Assembly: GCF_003290125.1 (NCBI RefSeq)
Contig: NZ_QMKH01000003.1
Coordinates: forward strand, 1-64,000
Source: Microvirga flavescens
GTDB lineage: Bacteria; Pseudomonadota; Alphaproteobacteria; Rhizobiales; Beijerinckiaceae
Reading direction: 5' to 3'
Length of the DNA stretch: 64,000 nucleotides
Part shown: positions 26,878 to 35,721 of the stretch, one piece after another
Numbering within the stretch: position 1 is the first letter of the stretch
Layout of the letters: the number at the start of each line of letters is the position of its first letter
Position numbers and translations under genes: made by a program
The notes under the pieces: generated by a model
What the model saw: the letters and a program-made list of their open reading frames with translations, nothing else
What the model was told of the DNA's origin: nothing
Databases searched by the model: none

Positions 26878-28278
26878 ATGCCCTTTAACTCAGCGATATT
26901 CCTGTTCATTTTCGCCCCGTTCGTCATCGGGGCCAACGCCTTGCTGCCGTCCCGAATGAGGAACGTTTTCCTCGTTCTGGCGAGCATCGCCTTTTACGCC
27001 TGGGGCGAACCACATTTCGTGCTGGTGGTCATCGCCTCCTCGCTCATCGACTACGGGCTGGCCGCCTGGATCGGGCGTTCGACGTCGGACAGAACCCGCC
27101 GCATCGCGCTGACCGTCGGCGTCGTTCTCAACATCGGACTGCTTCTCTACTGCAAATACCTCGGCTTTTTCGTCGAGAACCTGCAGGCGCTGTTCGGGGC
27201 GCTCGGCCTGCCGAGACCGGATATTCTGCTGCCCCTCGGCATTTCCTTCATCGTTTTCGAGAAAATCACGTACATCGTCGATGTCTATCGCCGCGTTTCG
27301 GCTCCGGCCCGCTCGGTGACGGACTACCTTCTCTTCGTCTTTCTCTTTCCCAAGCTGCTCGCCGGGCCGATCCTGAAATTCCATGAGATGCGCGCCCAGA
27401 TCGAGCGCCATGTGGTGACGTGGGACGATGTGGAGCAAGGCGCGTTCCGCTTCGCGATGGGGCTCGCCAAAAAGGTGCTGATCGCGGATTCCGTCGCCGA
27501 GATTGCCGACCAGGTCTTCAACATTCCCGCCGCGAAGATCGGCTTCGGCCATAGCTGGCTCGGCGCCTTATGCTTCGCGGTCCAGATCTATTTCGATTTC
27601 TCGGCCTATTCGGACATGGCGATCGGCCTTGCCCGCACCCTCGGCTTTAGGCTGCGGGAGAACTTCAACCAGCCCTATCTCGCCATCGGCTTCACCGATT
27701 TCTGGAAACGCTGGCACATCTCCCTTTCGACCTGGATCCGCGACTACCTTTATATTCCCCTGGGGGGCAGCCGGGTTTCGACGCCCCGGATGTACCTCAA
27801 CCTGTGGATCTGCTTCCTGTCCTCCGGGCTCTGGCACGGCGCGAACTGGACGTTCGTGCTCTGGGGCGCATTTCACGGGCTTTTCGTGTCGGCGGATCAC
27901 ATGGGCCTCAACCGCCATGTGTGGCCGCGCCTGCCGCGCGCCGTCGGCATCGCGGTCACGGCGCTCCTTGTCATGCTGGGGTGGGTGATCTTCCGCGCGA
28001 CCTCGCTCGGTCAGGCGCTCACGCTTTTTAGCGCGATGCTCTCACCGGCACGCGAAACGAAAAGCGTCATCACTGTTGAGCTCGACTCGATCCTCGCGCT
28101 TGCCGTCGGCGTTATTCTGTCCGTTACGCCTCTGGACTGGGCCCGCTCCATCGCCGACAGATTTGCCGCCCGGCTTTGGCCGAGCCTATCGCAGATCGGC
28201 CTTCTCGCCCTGACCGTCTGGTCGTTCGGGCGGGTCTTCGTTTCGACCTTCAAGCCGTTCATTTATTTCCGTTTTTGA
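26878..28278 (+). CDS. MBOAT family O-acetyltransferase (AlgI-like)
   Basis: Predicted 466-residue polytopic membrane protein of the MBOAT family. AlgI-type members pass acetyl groups across the inner membrane for O-acetylation of extracellular polysaccharide. The family histidine lies in SSGLWHGANWTFVLWG; FTDFWKRWHISLSTW and YIPLGGSR are also conserved. Start ATG 26878 (MPFNSAIFLF) matches homologues. Its stop overlaps the next gene by one base (TGATG), so the pair acts as one unit. No polysaccharide synthase genes adjoin it, so the acceptor polymer is unknown. Confidence 0.93.
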   Translation: MPFNSAIFLFIFAPFVIGANALLPSRMRNVFLVLASIAFYAWGEPHFVLVVIASSLIDYGLAAWIGRSTSDRTRRIALTVGVVLNIGLLLYCKYLGFFVENLQALFGALGLPRPDILLPLGISFIVFEKITYIVDVYRRVSAPARSVTDYLLFVFLFPKLLAGPILKFHEMRAQIERHVVTWDDVEQGAFRFAMGLAKKVLIADSVAEIADQVFNIPAAKIGFGHSWLGALCFAVQIYFDFSAYSDMAIGLARTLGFRLRENFNQPYLAIGFTDFWKRWHISLSTWIRDYLYIPLGGSRVSTPRMYLNLWICFLSSGLWHGANWTFVLWGAFHGLFVSADHMGLNRHVWPRLPRAVGIAVTALLVMLGWVIFRATSLGQALTLFSAMLSPARETKSVITVELDSILALAVGVILSVTPLDWARSIADRFAARLWPSLSQIGLLALTVWSFGRVFVSTFKPFIYFRF

Positions 28279-29444
28279 TGAAGCAGCTTCTCAAACGCCC
28301 CGTCCTGGCGCTCCTGATCCTTCTCACCCTTTTGCCGGGGGCGGCGATGCTCGCGCAAAAATCGGGCGTGAAGATTTTCGCAGGGTTTACCAAGACGTCC
28401 CTCGGAGGCGTGGTAGATCCCGCGCCGCCACCGAAATGGACGTTGACGTCCTTCCTCGACGGAAACTTGCAGAAGCAGCTCAGCCTTTGGGTGCCTGAGC
28501 AGATGGGCCGCCCGCGCGAAACCATGCTGCGCCTCAACAACGGCCTCGGCTACGTGATGGGCCGGAGCTTCAATCCGGACGTCATCATCGGGCGTAACAG
28601 GATGCTTTACCCCAAGGACTATGTCCGGGAGTGGTGCAGCAAGCCGCGTCCGAACAAAAGGCAGGCTGAGGTCGTCAATCAGATCGTCAAGCTGCGGGAC
28701 GACGTGACGGCCTCCGGCAAGCGCTTCCTGCTCGTCCTGAGCCCCGGCAAACCCTCCATCTACTCGGAATACCTCAAGACGCCCTGCGACGGAGATTCCA
28801 ACAATCGGCGCATCTCGCAGATCAAGACCGCCCTCGCCGCCAGCAACGTCGAAATGGTCGATGGAACGGTTGCCTTGCGTAATGCCAAGCGGTCACAGAA
28901 TCTCCCGCTGTTCGGCCGTGATGGGCTGCACTGGAACGCCCTCGGCGCGTCCTTTACTGTCAACGCCATCGTCGACAATCTGGAGCGGCAACTCGGCAAG
29001 CCGATGCCGCGGCTCAAGGTCGAGAACATGACGGTCGACAGCCGCTCCCCCGTAGCGGACCAGGATCTCGGCGCGCTCCTCAACCTTCCTTTCAGGCTGT
29101 GGCCCTATCCCTCCCCGCACCCCGTCTTCGACGCAGGCAAGGAGGGCTACAGGCCGCGCATCTTGATGGTCGGCACGAGCTTCTGCTGGCAATTGCTCGA
29201 CCTCATGGGCGTCAACCGGATCTCCGACGACCTGAGATTCTATTACTATTTCAGCAAGATCGCTCAGGCGAAGGAAGGAAACGTCGAAATCTCGGACGTC
29301 AGTTTCGCCGCCGGGAAAGACTTGCCCGCCGCCTTCGAGCGGGCCGAGGTGGTCGTGCTGGAAATCAACGAGGCCAACGTCCTCGCGGACTATACCAGCC
29401 AGCTTCAGGCCGACATCGCCCGCCTGCTGAAAAAGGGCGGTTGA
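28278..29444 (+). CDS. AlgJ/AlgX-like SGNH-fold acetyltransferase accessory protein
   Basis: Predicted 388-residue protein with an N-terminal signal-anchor (RPVLALLILLTLLPGAAML) and a periplasmic domain. The motif FGRDGLHWNALGA supplies an Asp-x-x-His pair and GTSFCW a possible nucleophilic serine, the arrangement seen in AlgJ and AlgX. These proteins take acetyl groups delivered by the AlgI-like partner and place them on the polymer. The start ATG overlaps the MBOAT stop. AlgJ/AlgX assignment is by motif; overall similarity is likely modest. Confidence 0.82.
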   Translation: MKQLLKRPVLALLILLTLLPGAAMLAQKSGVKIFAGFTKTSLGGVVDPAPPPKWTLTSFLDGNLQKQLSLWVPEQMGRPRETMLRLNNGLGYVMGRSFNPDVIIGRNRMLYPKDYVREWCSKPRPNKRQAEVVNQIVKLRDDVTASGKRFLLVLSPGKPSIYSEYLKTPCDGDSNNRRISQIKTALAASNVEMVDGTVALRNAKRSQNLPLFGRDGLHWNALGASFTVNAIVDNLERQLGKPMPRLKVENMTVDSRSPVADQDLGALLNLPFRLWPYPSPHPVFDAGKEGYRPRILMVGTSFCWQLLDLMGVNRISDDLRFYYYFSKIAQAKEGNVEISDVSFAAGKDLPAAFERAEVVVLEINEANVLADYTSQLQADIARLLKKGG

Positions 29445-29557
29445 CAATGCGGCGATACGGCTGAAGCCTGAGCCGTCTATCCCCTTGTTTTCGTATGGCA
29501 TTCAGTGTATCGAGCCCGTCTTAAACAATTTCCCGAACCCGAAGAAGGAGCCTCCGC

Positions 29558-29956
29558 ATGGCTCGTGTGACCGTCGAAGATTGCATCGACAAGGTCGATA
29601 ACCGGTTTGAGCTCGTTCTGCTCGCCAGTCATCGCGCCCGCCTGATCTCCTCCGGCTCGCCGCTGACGGTGGATCGCGACCGCGACAAAAACCCCGTCGT
29701 GGCCCTGCGTGAGATCGCCGACGAGACGATCGCCCCGGACGATCTCAAGGAACAGCTGATCCACTCGATGCAGAAATATGTCGAGGTGGACGAGCCCGAG
29801 GCTGAGGCCGTTCCGCTGCTCGGCAACACCGCCGCTGCGAGCGCTGCCGACGACTCGGAAGTCCAGTTCGATCGCATGAGCGAGGAAGACCTGCTGCGCG
29901 GCCTCGAAGGCCTCGTGCCGCCGACCCACAGCGCGGACGACGACGACCGCGAATAA
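29558..29956 (+). CDS. rpoZ: RNA polymerase omega subunit
   Basis: Predicted 132-residue subunit that helps assemble RNA polymerase and, in proteobacteria, forms part of a ppGpp site. The N terminus [27 protein letters not shown] is diagnostic. The acidic C-terminal extension ([14 protein letters not shown]) is typical of alphaproteobacteria. AAGGAG lies 8 bases before the ATG. A strong terminator follows, then rsh. Confidence 0.96.
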   Translation: MARVTVEDCIDKVDNRFELVLLASHRARLISSGSPLTVDRDRDKNPVVALREIADETIAPDDLKEQLIHSMQKYVEVDEPEAEAVPLLGNTAAASAADDSEVQFDRMSEEDLLRGLEGLVPPTHSADDDDRE

Positions 29957-29976
29957 GGTCCGATTGTACGGTATTC

Positions 29977-30004
29977 AAAAGCCCGGCCCGCGCCGGGCTT
30001 TTTT
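29977..30004 (+). terminator. Intrinsic terminator after rpoZ
   Basis: Stem GCCCGGC/GCCGGGC (7 bp, extended by flanking A-T pairs) with loop CCGC, followed by TTTTTT. Confidence 0.92.
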
Positions 30005-30115
30005 ATTGGCGATTTTTCGCCCCATCGCGAACCGTTCAGCTTGCGATCATGCAAGGTTCGACAATATCCTTTTAACCTCAGCCGGTTATCAGAGCAGGAA
30101 GGAGATGTTCAGCCG

Positions 30116-32272
30116 ATGATGCGCCAGTACGAACTTGTCGAGAGGGTCAAGCGCTACAACCCTTCGACCGACGAGGCGCTGCTCAATCGTGCGTATATCT
30201 ACGCCATGATGGCCCACGGCACCCAGAAGCGGGCCTCCGGCGACCTGTTCTTCGGCCATCCCCTCGAAGTCGCGGCCATCCTCACCGACCTCAAGCTCGA
30301 CGACGCCACCATCGCCGCCGCCGTGCTGCACGACACGGTGGAGGATACCGAGGCGACGCTGGAGGAGATCAACAAGACCTTCGGCCCGCAGATCGGCTCC
30401 CTCGTCGACGGCCTGACCAAGATCAAGCGTCTCGATCTCGTCTCCAAGCGCGCCGCTCAAGGTGAAAATTTCCGCAAGCTGCTGCTTGCCATCGCCAACG
30501 ACGTGCGCGTGCTGCTGGTGAAGCTCGCCGATCGCCTGCACAACATGCGCACGCTCCAGTTCATGTCGCCGGAGAAGCGCAAGCGCATCGCCGAGGAAAC
30601 GCTGGACATCTACGCGCCGCTTGCCGGACGCATGGGCATTCAGGAAATGCGCGAGGAGTTGGAGGATCTCTCCTTCCAGAACCTCGACCCTGACGCCTAC
30701 GAGGCGATCAGCCGCCACCTGCGCGACCTGACGGTCAAGAACGAGAAGCTCGTAGAGCAGATCGAGCAGGACCTCACCGCCAAGCTCGAGGCCAAGGGCA
30801 TACACGCGGTCGTCTCCGGGCGGCAGAAGCGGCCCTATTCCGTGTGGCGGAAGATGGAACGCAAGTCCCTCGCCTTCGAGCAGCTCTCCGACATTTTCGG
30901 ATTTCGGGTGATCGTCGACAACCTGGACGATTGCTACCGCGCGCTCGGCGTCGTCCACACGTCATGGCCGATGGTGCCGGGGCGTTACAAGGACTACGTC
31001 TCCACGCCGAAGCAGAACGATTACCGCTCGATCCACACCACCGTCATCGGCCCCGGCCGGCAGCGCGTGGAATTGCAGATCAGAAGCCACGAGATGGACG
31101 AGATCGCGGAGTTCGGCATCGCGGCTCACGCCCTCTACAAGGAAGGCATTCACGACAATTCGCGACTGGCGAACGAAAGCCGCGCCTATCAATGGCTGCG
31201 GCGCACGGTCGATCTTCTCGCCGAGGGCGACAATCCGGAAGAATTTCTGGAGCACACCAAGCTCGAACTCTTCCACGATCAGGTTTTTTGCTTCACGCCG
31301 AAGGGGCGGCTCATCGCCCTGCCGCGCGGGGCAACGCCCATCGATTTCGCCTATGCGGTGCACACCGATGTCGGCAACACCGCCGTCGGCTGCAAGATCA
31401 ACGGGCGCATCGCTCCCCTGCTGACGGAACTGCAGAACGGCGATGAGGTCGAGATCATCCGCTCGGAAGGCCAGACGCCTCCGGCTGCATGGGAATCCCT
31501 CGTCGTTACCGGCAAGGCGCGCGCCTCGATCCGCCGCGCCACGCGCGCTGCGGTCCGCCGCCAATATACGGGCCTTGGACGCCAGATCCTCGAGCGTGCC
31601 TTCGAGCGTGGCGGCAAGGCGTTCTCGGACGAGAAGCTGAAAGGCGCCCTGCCCCGCCTCGCACGCGCCTCCATCGAGGACGTGCTCGCTGCCGTCGGGC
31701 GCGGAGAGATGTTCTCCGGCGACGTGGTGCGCGCGGTCTATCCCGACTTCAAGGAAGAGAGACGCGCCACTCATGCGGAGATGGCGGCGGCCGGCGGCAA
31801 TGAAGGCCTCGGCATCTCCACCGGCATTCCCATTCGCGGCATCAACCGCGATATGCCGATCCGTTTCTCGCCCGAAGGCGGCGCGGTGCCGGGAGATCGC
31901 ATCGTCGGCATCCTGACCCCCGGCGAAGGTGTGACCATCTACCCGATCCAGTCCTCCTCGCTCGCGGCCTTCGACAACGAACCCGACCGCTGGATCGACG
32001 TGCGTTGGGACATCGAAGCCCATGCTGACCAGCGCTTCCCCGCGCGCATCAAGCTTGAATCCATCAACGAGCCGGGCTCGCTCGCGCAGATCACGCAAGT
32101 GATCGCCGATCATGACGGCAACATCGACAATGTCTCGATGAAGCGCCGCACACAGGACTTCCACGACATGATCATCGATCTGTCCGTGTGGGACCTCAAA
32201 CAACTCAACGCGATCATCACCGAGCTGCGCGCCAAGCGCGTCGTCAGCAAGGTCGAGCGCGTCGTCGGATAG
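30116..32272 (+). CDS. rsh: Bifunctional (p)ppGpp synthetase/hydrolase (RelA/SpoT homologue)
   Basis: Predicted 718-residue stringent-response enzyme that makes and degrades (p)ppGpp. The HD hydrolase domain is intact (FGHPLEVA and HDTVEDTEA at about residues 42-78). The synthetase domain carries GRQKRPYSVWRKM, DIFGFRVIV and NDYRSIHTTV at about 230-320. A TGS domain (ATPIDFAYAVHTDVGN) and a C-terminal ACT domain (INEPGSLAQITQVIADHDGNID) complete the long-RSH layout. ATG 30116 or 30119 is the start; GGAG lies 11 bases before the first. Both catalytic halves look functional, as expected where one RSH protein does both jobs. Confidence 0.95.
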   Translation: MMRQYELVERVKRYNPSTDEALLNRAYIYAMMAHGTQKRASGDLFFGHPLEVAAILTDLKLDDATIAAAVLHDTVEDTEATLEEINKTFGPQIGSLVDGLTKIKRLDLVSKRAAQGENFRKLLLAIANDVRVLLVKLADRLHNMRTLQFMSPEKRKRIAEETLDIYAPLAGRMGIQEMREELEDLSFQNLDPDAYEAISRHLRDLTVKNEKLVEQIEQDLTAKLEAKGIHAVVSGRQKRPYSVWRKMERKSLAFEQLSDIFGFRVIVDNLDDCYRALGVVHTSWPMVPGRYKDYVSTPKQNDYRSIHTTVIGPGRQRVELQIRSHEMDEIAEFGIAAHALYKEGIHDNSRLANESRAYQWLRRTVDLLAEGDNPEEFLEHTKLELFHDQVFCFTPKGRLIALPRGATPIDFAYAVHTDVGNTAVGCKINGRIAPLLTELQNGDEVEIIRSEGQTPPAAWESLVVTGKARASIRRATRAAVRRQYTGLGRQILERAFERGGKAFSDEKLKGALPRLARASIEDVLAAVGRGEMFSGDVVRAVYPDFKEERRATHAEMAAAGGNEGLGISTGIPIRGINRDMPIRFSPEGGAVPGDRIVGILTPGEGVTIYPIQSSSLAAFDNEPDRWIDVRWDIEAHADQRFPARIKLESINEPGSLAQITQVIADHDGNIDNVSMKRRTQDFHDMIIDLSVWDLKQLNAIITELRAKRVVSKVERVVG

Positions 32273-32282
32273 GACAAGAGAA

Positions 32283-32981
32283 GTGAGCAGCAAGCCCCGC
32301 ATCGCCATCATCATGGATGAGAACACCAGCAGTGGCGGCAATCTCTATGAGACGACGAAGGCTTACTTTCTCGCCGTTCATCAGGCGGGCGGCCAGCCTT
32401 TCGGCATTCCCTATTTCGCCGACATGGTGGCCCCGGTCGTGGACGAGTTCGACGGCTTCGTCAGCGTCGGCGGGCGAATCCGTTTCCCGGAAGCGTGGTA
32501 CCTCGCAGGCCATGAATCCCACTACCCGCGATCCGAGCGTCTCGATGTCGAAATGGCGCTGATGCAGGGCTTCCTCGACCGCGACAAGCCCGTGCTCGGC
32601 ATCTGCAACGGCATGCAGATGTTAGCCAGCCTCCACGGCGCGCGCATGGTCCACGAGGTGAAAAAGCTCGGCGCGCACATTCTCGAACACGACAATCGCG
32701 AGGTGACGCACAAAGTCTCCATCGAACCGGGCACGCTGCTCTCACGTATCGTCGGGGCGCAGCAATTCGAGGTGAACAGCCGCCACCGGGAAGCGATCGC
32801 CGAAGTCTCCAGCGGGGCCATCGCTGCCGCCAGGGCCGAGGACGGCATCATCGAAGCCATCGAAATCCCCTCCCGCCGCTTCGCGCTGGGCCTGCAATGG
32901 CACCAGGAGGCATTCGTGACGCAGGACGACCACCCGGGCAACGGAATTTTCGCGGCGTTTGTCGAGGCGGCGAAAACTTAA
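32283..32981 (+). CDS. Class-I glutamine amidotransferase-like protein (gamma-glutamyl-GABA hydrolase, C26 family)
   Basis: Predicted 232-residue cytosolic hydrolase. The catalytic triad is readable: Cys108 in GICNGMQM, and His207 and Glu209 in LGLQWHQE. The organisation is that of PuuD-like peptidase C26 enzymes, which cleave gamma-glutamyl bonds, but the substrate is inferred. The start is GTG at 32283, 10 bases after rsh, so it may be co-transcribed with rsh. Its stop overlaps the stop of the convergent DUF2269 gene. Confidence 0.85.
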   Translation: MSSKPRIAIIMDENTSSGGNLYETTKAYFLAVHQAGGQPFGIPYFADMVAPVVDEFDGFVSVGGRIRFPEAWYLAGHESHYPRSERLDVEMALMQGFLDRDKPVLGICNGMQMLASLHGARMVHEVKKLGAHILEHDNREVTHKVSIEPGTLLSRIVGAQQFEVNSRHREAIAEVSSGAIAAARAEDGIIEAIEIPSRRFALGLQWHQEAFVTQDDHPGNGIFAAFVEAAKT

Positions 32982-33457
32982 ATCAGCTCGAACGGCGGCC
33001 TTACCAACATCAGCCAGATGATGGCGAGAACAGCCCCGAAGGCCGGAAAGCCGCACGCAAACCAGATTCTGAAAAGCCGATGATATTGCGGCGGCAAGGG
33101 ATGTTGCCGTTTTGCTGCGGCTCGGGCTAGATCACGCAGGCGTAACTGGATCCACACGACGGGAAGCCAGAAGATGCCTGTAAAGACGTAGAGAACGAGC
33201 GACAAAAGTATCCACCCTGTGCTCAACGGCCAGCCGATCTGCATCGCCAAGACAGCCCCGGAGATGGGTTGAGCGATAACGGCGGTCGTGGTGAAGAGAA
33301 GATCTGCCACCACAACGGTTCCGGCGACATGCGCGATGAGAGCTGGATCGCGCGTTCGATGCGCCATCACCATGAAGAACGCGATACCAGCGCCGGTTCC
33401 GAGCAGAACAGTTGCTCCAATCACATGGATCCATCGGACGAGATCGAGGATTGCCAT
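32978..33457 (-). CDS. DUF2269-like integral membrane protein
   Basis: Predicted 159-residue protein with four hydrophobic segments and a basic loop (RLRDLARAAAKRQHPLP). The opening WIHVIGATVLLGTGAGIAFFM and the histidine-bearing first helix are typical of DUF2269 proteins, whose role is unknown. ATG 33457 is preceded by GGAGGAG at a good distance, which fixes the start. It begins 1 base after the stop of the SDR-DoxX gene and was probably transferred with it, since these two often travel together. Confidence 0.83.
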   Translation of the reverse strand: MAILDLVRWIHVIGATVLLGTGAGIAFFMVMAHRTRDPALIAHVAGTVVVADLLFTTTAVIAQPISGAVLAMQIGWPLSTGWILLSLVLYVFTGIFWLPVVWIQLRLRDLARAAAKRQHPLPPQYHRLFRIWFACGFPAFGAVLAIIWLMLVRPPFELI

Positions 33458-33458
33458 A

Positions 33459-34766
33459 TCAGCGCTCCTCCGCCAGAGCGCAGGCAACCAACGCAAGAAA
33501 AGCCCCCGGAATGACTTTGATCAGTGGGCCCAATGGATCAAGCCATATGTCGGGAGTGAAGAGCGTCGCCGCCATCAGATAGAGGGCCGTCACCCCGATC
33601 ATGCCAGAGACTGCGGCTTTAACGAAACGGCGGACCAGGATCATAGCCCCCAAGACGATATCGATCAGGCTGCCGCAAAGCACGGCCAGCATTGCCATCT
33701 CACGCCCCCAACCGCGCTCCGTCAGCAGAGCGGACGCGCTATCCAATTCGACAAGCCCTATCATTCCCGATGCGAGCCAGAAGAAACTCAGGACGGCGAT
33801 GATCGCAGGCTTCAACAGCCACATGCGCCCGAACCAGCGCTCCTGAACAGTCGCCGGCAAGTGTCGTAGGCTCTCATCGAGCGAGCGCAGGCGATGTCCA
33901 CCCTCTTTACGCCATGTGGAAGCATCCCCCACGACCCCAACGCCAAGCTGCAAAATGGCAGTCGTCCGTAAAGGTGACCGCCACCCGAGATAGCTGAGGA
34001 GGTCGCCCAATCGCCCTGTCAGAACTCCGAACCAGGACGGCATCTTTACAACGGGCGCCGGCGGATGCCCTAACCATGATCGGAAAGCAAGAATGACCTC
34101 TTGCAGGGAATGCGTGTCACTCTCCACCAGATCATAAATCGTGCGGTCGCGAACACGCCCTTCGATAGCAGCAAGAACCGCTTCGGCAACGTCGTCGATA
34201 CTTACTGTCTGAACACGTTGCTGGCCGTCGAGGAGCGGGATGGCGAAAGGAAATGACGCAAGGCCTCGTAGCAGCGCCGTCCCGCCATAGGCGTTCGGCG
34301 CAAGAACCAGACCTGGCCTCAATATCGTCCAAGGGAGATTGGATGCTGCCAGAGCAGCATCGGCCTGAGCCTTGGTGTGTGAGAATGTCACGTTGCTCTC
34401 AAGAGAGACACCGACAGCAGAAATCTGAACCACCTGCTTTATCCCAACGCGTTCGCAGGCTTCGAAGAGCGCTTTCATGGCCTCGAACTGAAGGGCGTGG
34501 AGGTTATCTCGCGGACTGTCCTGCAACGCGCCGGCGCAGTTCACAACTGCATCGACATCCGACAGGAAGGGAAGCCACGCGGACGCATCAGTCAGGTATG
34601 CAATATCCTGCTCATTCCAGGTCACCTGTGGGTATGAGATTCGCGCCCTCGCCACATCGCGCCCCAAACCCGTTACGCAATGGCCAGCGTCAACAAGCTT
34701 GAGACTGACGGGCAGTCCGATGAGCCCGTATGCGCCCAGCACGAGAACCCCGCATGAAAATCCCAT
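33459..34766 (-). CDS. SDR-family NAD(P)-binding protein fused to a DoxX-like membrane domain
   Basis: Predicted 435-residue fusion. Residues 1 to about 290 are an atypical/extended SDR (NmrA-like) domain with the nucleotide motif LGAYGLIGLPVSLKL and AVVNCAGALQDSP. The C-terminal about 130 residues contain four membrane helices resembling DoxX-like proteins (WLLKPAIIAVLSFFWLASGMIG onward). The fusion suggests a membrane-tethered reductase or sensor, but no activity is known. ATG 34766 is chosen; GTG at 34772 is an alternative. With the DUF2269 gene it forms a two-gene unit on the opposite strand to rsh and pyrE, and its codon use looks less GC-biased than that of its neighbours. Confidence 0.85.
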   Translation of the reverse strand: MGFSCGVLVLGAYGLIGLPVSLKLVDAGHCVTGLGRDVARARISYPQVTWNEQDIAYLTDASAWLPFLSDVDAVVNCAGALQDSPRDNLHALQFEAMKALFEACERVGIKQVVQISAVGVSLESNVTFSHTKAQADAALAASNLPWTILRPGLVLAPNAYGGTALLRGLASFPFAIPLLDGQQRVQTVSIDDVAEAVLAAIEGRVRDRTIYDLVESDTHSLQEVILAFRSWLGHPPAPVVKMPSWFGVLTGRLGDLLSYLGWRSPLRTTAILQLGVGVVGDASTWRKEGGHRLRSLDESLRHLPATVQERWFGRMWLLKPAIIAVLSFFWLASGMIGLVELDSASALLTERGWGREMAMLAVLCGSLIDIVLGAMILVRRFVKAAVSGMIGVTALYLMAATLFTPDIWLDPLGPLIKVIPGAFLALVACALAEER

Positions 34767-34892
34767 CCGCACAGAGAAATTGTTCTCACATGGCCTTAAA
34801 GGCTCCCAGCAAACTTTGTTACTAAAATCGCCCTCGACGGCGGTTCTCGAGTTGGGCTAACCAGCCGGGAGAGTTTTAGAGAAGGCCGCGCC

Positions 34893-35477
34893 ATGACCCC
34901 GACAGAAGTTCTCGATGAATTCCGCTCCGCCGGCGCCTTGCTGGAGGGGCACTTCATTCTCTCGTCGGGCCTGCACAGCCCTGTCTTCCTGCAGAAGATG
35001 TTCGTGTTTCAGGATCCGGCCCGCACGGAGCGGGTTTGCAAGGCCTTGGCGCAGAAGATCAAGGAAGCCTACGGGCCGGTGGATTATGTCGTCTCCCCCG
35101 CCGTCGGAGGCATCGTGCCCGGTTACGAGACGGCCCGGCACCTTGGCTGCAAGGCCATTTTCGTGGAGCGCGAGAACGGCGAGTTCGTGCTTCGGCGCGG
35201 CTTCACCATTCCCAAAGGCGCGCGCGTCGTGATGGTGGAGGATATCGTGACCACCGGCCTCTCCTCCCGCGAGTGCATCGCCGCCCTGCGCGAGCACCCC
35301 GGCGAGATCCTTGGGGCGGCTTGCCTCATCGATCGGTCGGGCGGCAAAGCCGATCTCGGCGTGCCGCTGGTTTCTTTGATCCAGCTCGATATTCCGGCCT
35401 ATCCCGCCGACGCCCTGCCTCCCGAACTGGCGAAGCTTCCCGCCATCAAGCCGGGCAGCCGCAATCTTACAACATAA
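34893..35477 (+). CDS. pyrE: Orotate phosphoribosyltransferase
   Basis: Predicted 194-residue enzyme that makes orotidine 5'-phosphate from orotate and PRPP in pyrimidine synthesis. The PRPP-binding signature [14 protein letters not shown] and the N-terminal [17 protein letters not shown] are diagnostic. In many Rhizobiales pyrE lies directly after rsh; here three genes intervene. No acpS-lepB-rnc-era genes follow. Confidence 0.95.
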   Translation: MTPTEVLDEFRSAGALLEGHFILSSGLHSPVFLQKMFVFQDPARTERVCKALAQKIKEAYGPVDYVVSPAVGGIVPGYETARHLGCKAIFVERENGEFVLRRGFTIPKGARVVMVEDIVTTGLSSRECIAALREHPGEILGAACLIDRSGGKADLGVPLVSLIQLDIPAYPADALPPELAKLPAIKPGSRNLTT

Positions 35478-35524
35478 AATTCGCGTTTATTTTCATGGGC
35501 ATATCTGCCCCAGCCGGAAATGAC

Positions 35525-35558
35525 GGTGCTTGACACAATCAAGCACCATCGCTTTACT
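35525..35558 (+). promoter_or_regulatory. Candidate sigma-70 promoter overlapped by an inverted repeat, upstream of the NYN gene
   Basis: TTGACA at 35530-35535 is followed after 17 bases by TTTACT at 35553-35558. A perfect 8-bp inverted repeat, GGTGCTTG/CAAGCACC (35525-35547), covers the -35 box. It could be an operator, or a weak terminator for pyrE. The predicted transcript would have a leader of about 155 bases. Confidence 0.45.
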
Positions 35559-35721
35559 GTATATGTTGAAATTTTATTATTCCCTGACGAGGGTTTCGGT
35601 CAGCCTGTTCTAGAATACGCCGCAAAGAGATCGCTACTTTATTTCGGTTGCGAATAGTTTTGATGTCGTCATTTCAAGTATGGTTTTTGCCGATCCCGAA
35701 ACGATATAACGCGAGACAAGC

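Noticed and set aside
29450..29480. Weak stem ACGGCT/AGCCGT after the AlgJ-like gene
   Set aside because: Only 6 bp with no T run directly after; not called as a terminator.
30105..30119. Four-codon frame ATG TTC AGC CGA TGA before rsh
   Set aside because: The Shine-Dalgarno GGAG touches its ATG, leaving no spacing; it is better placed for the rsh start at 30116.
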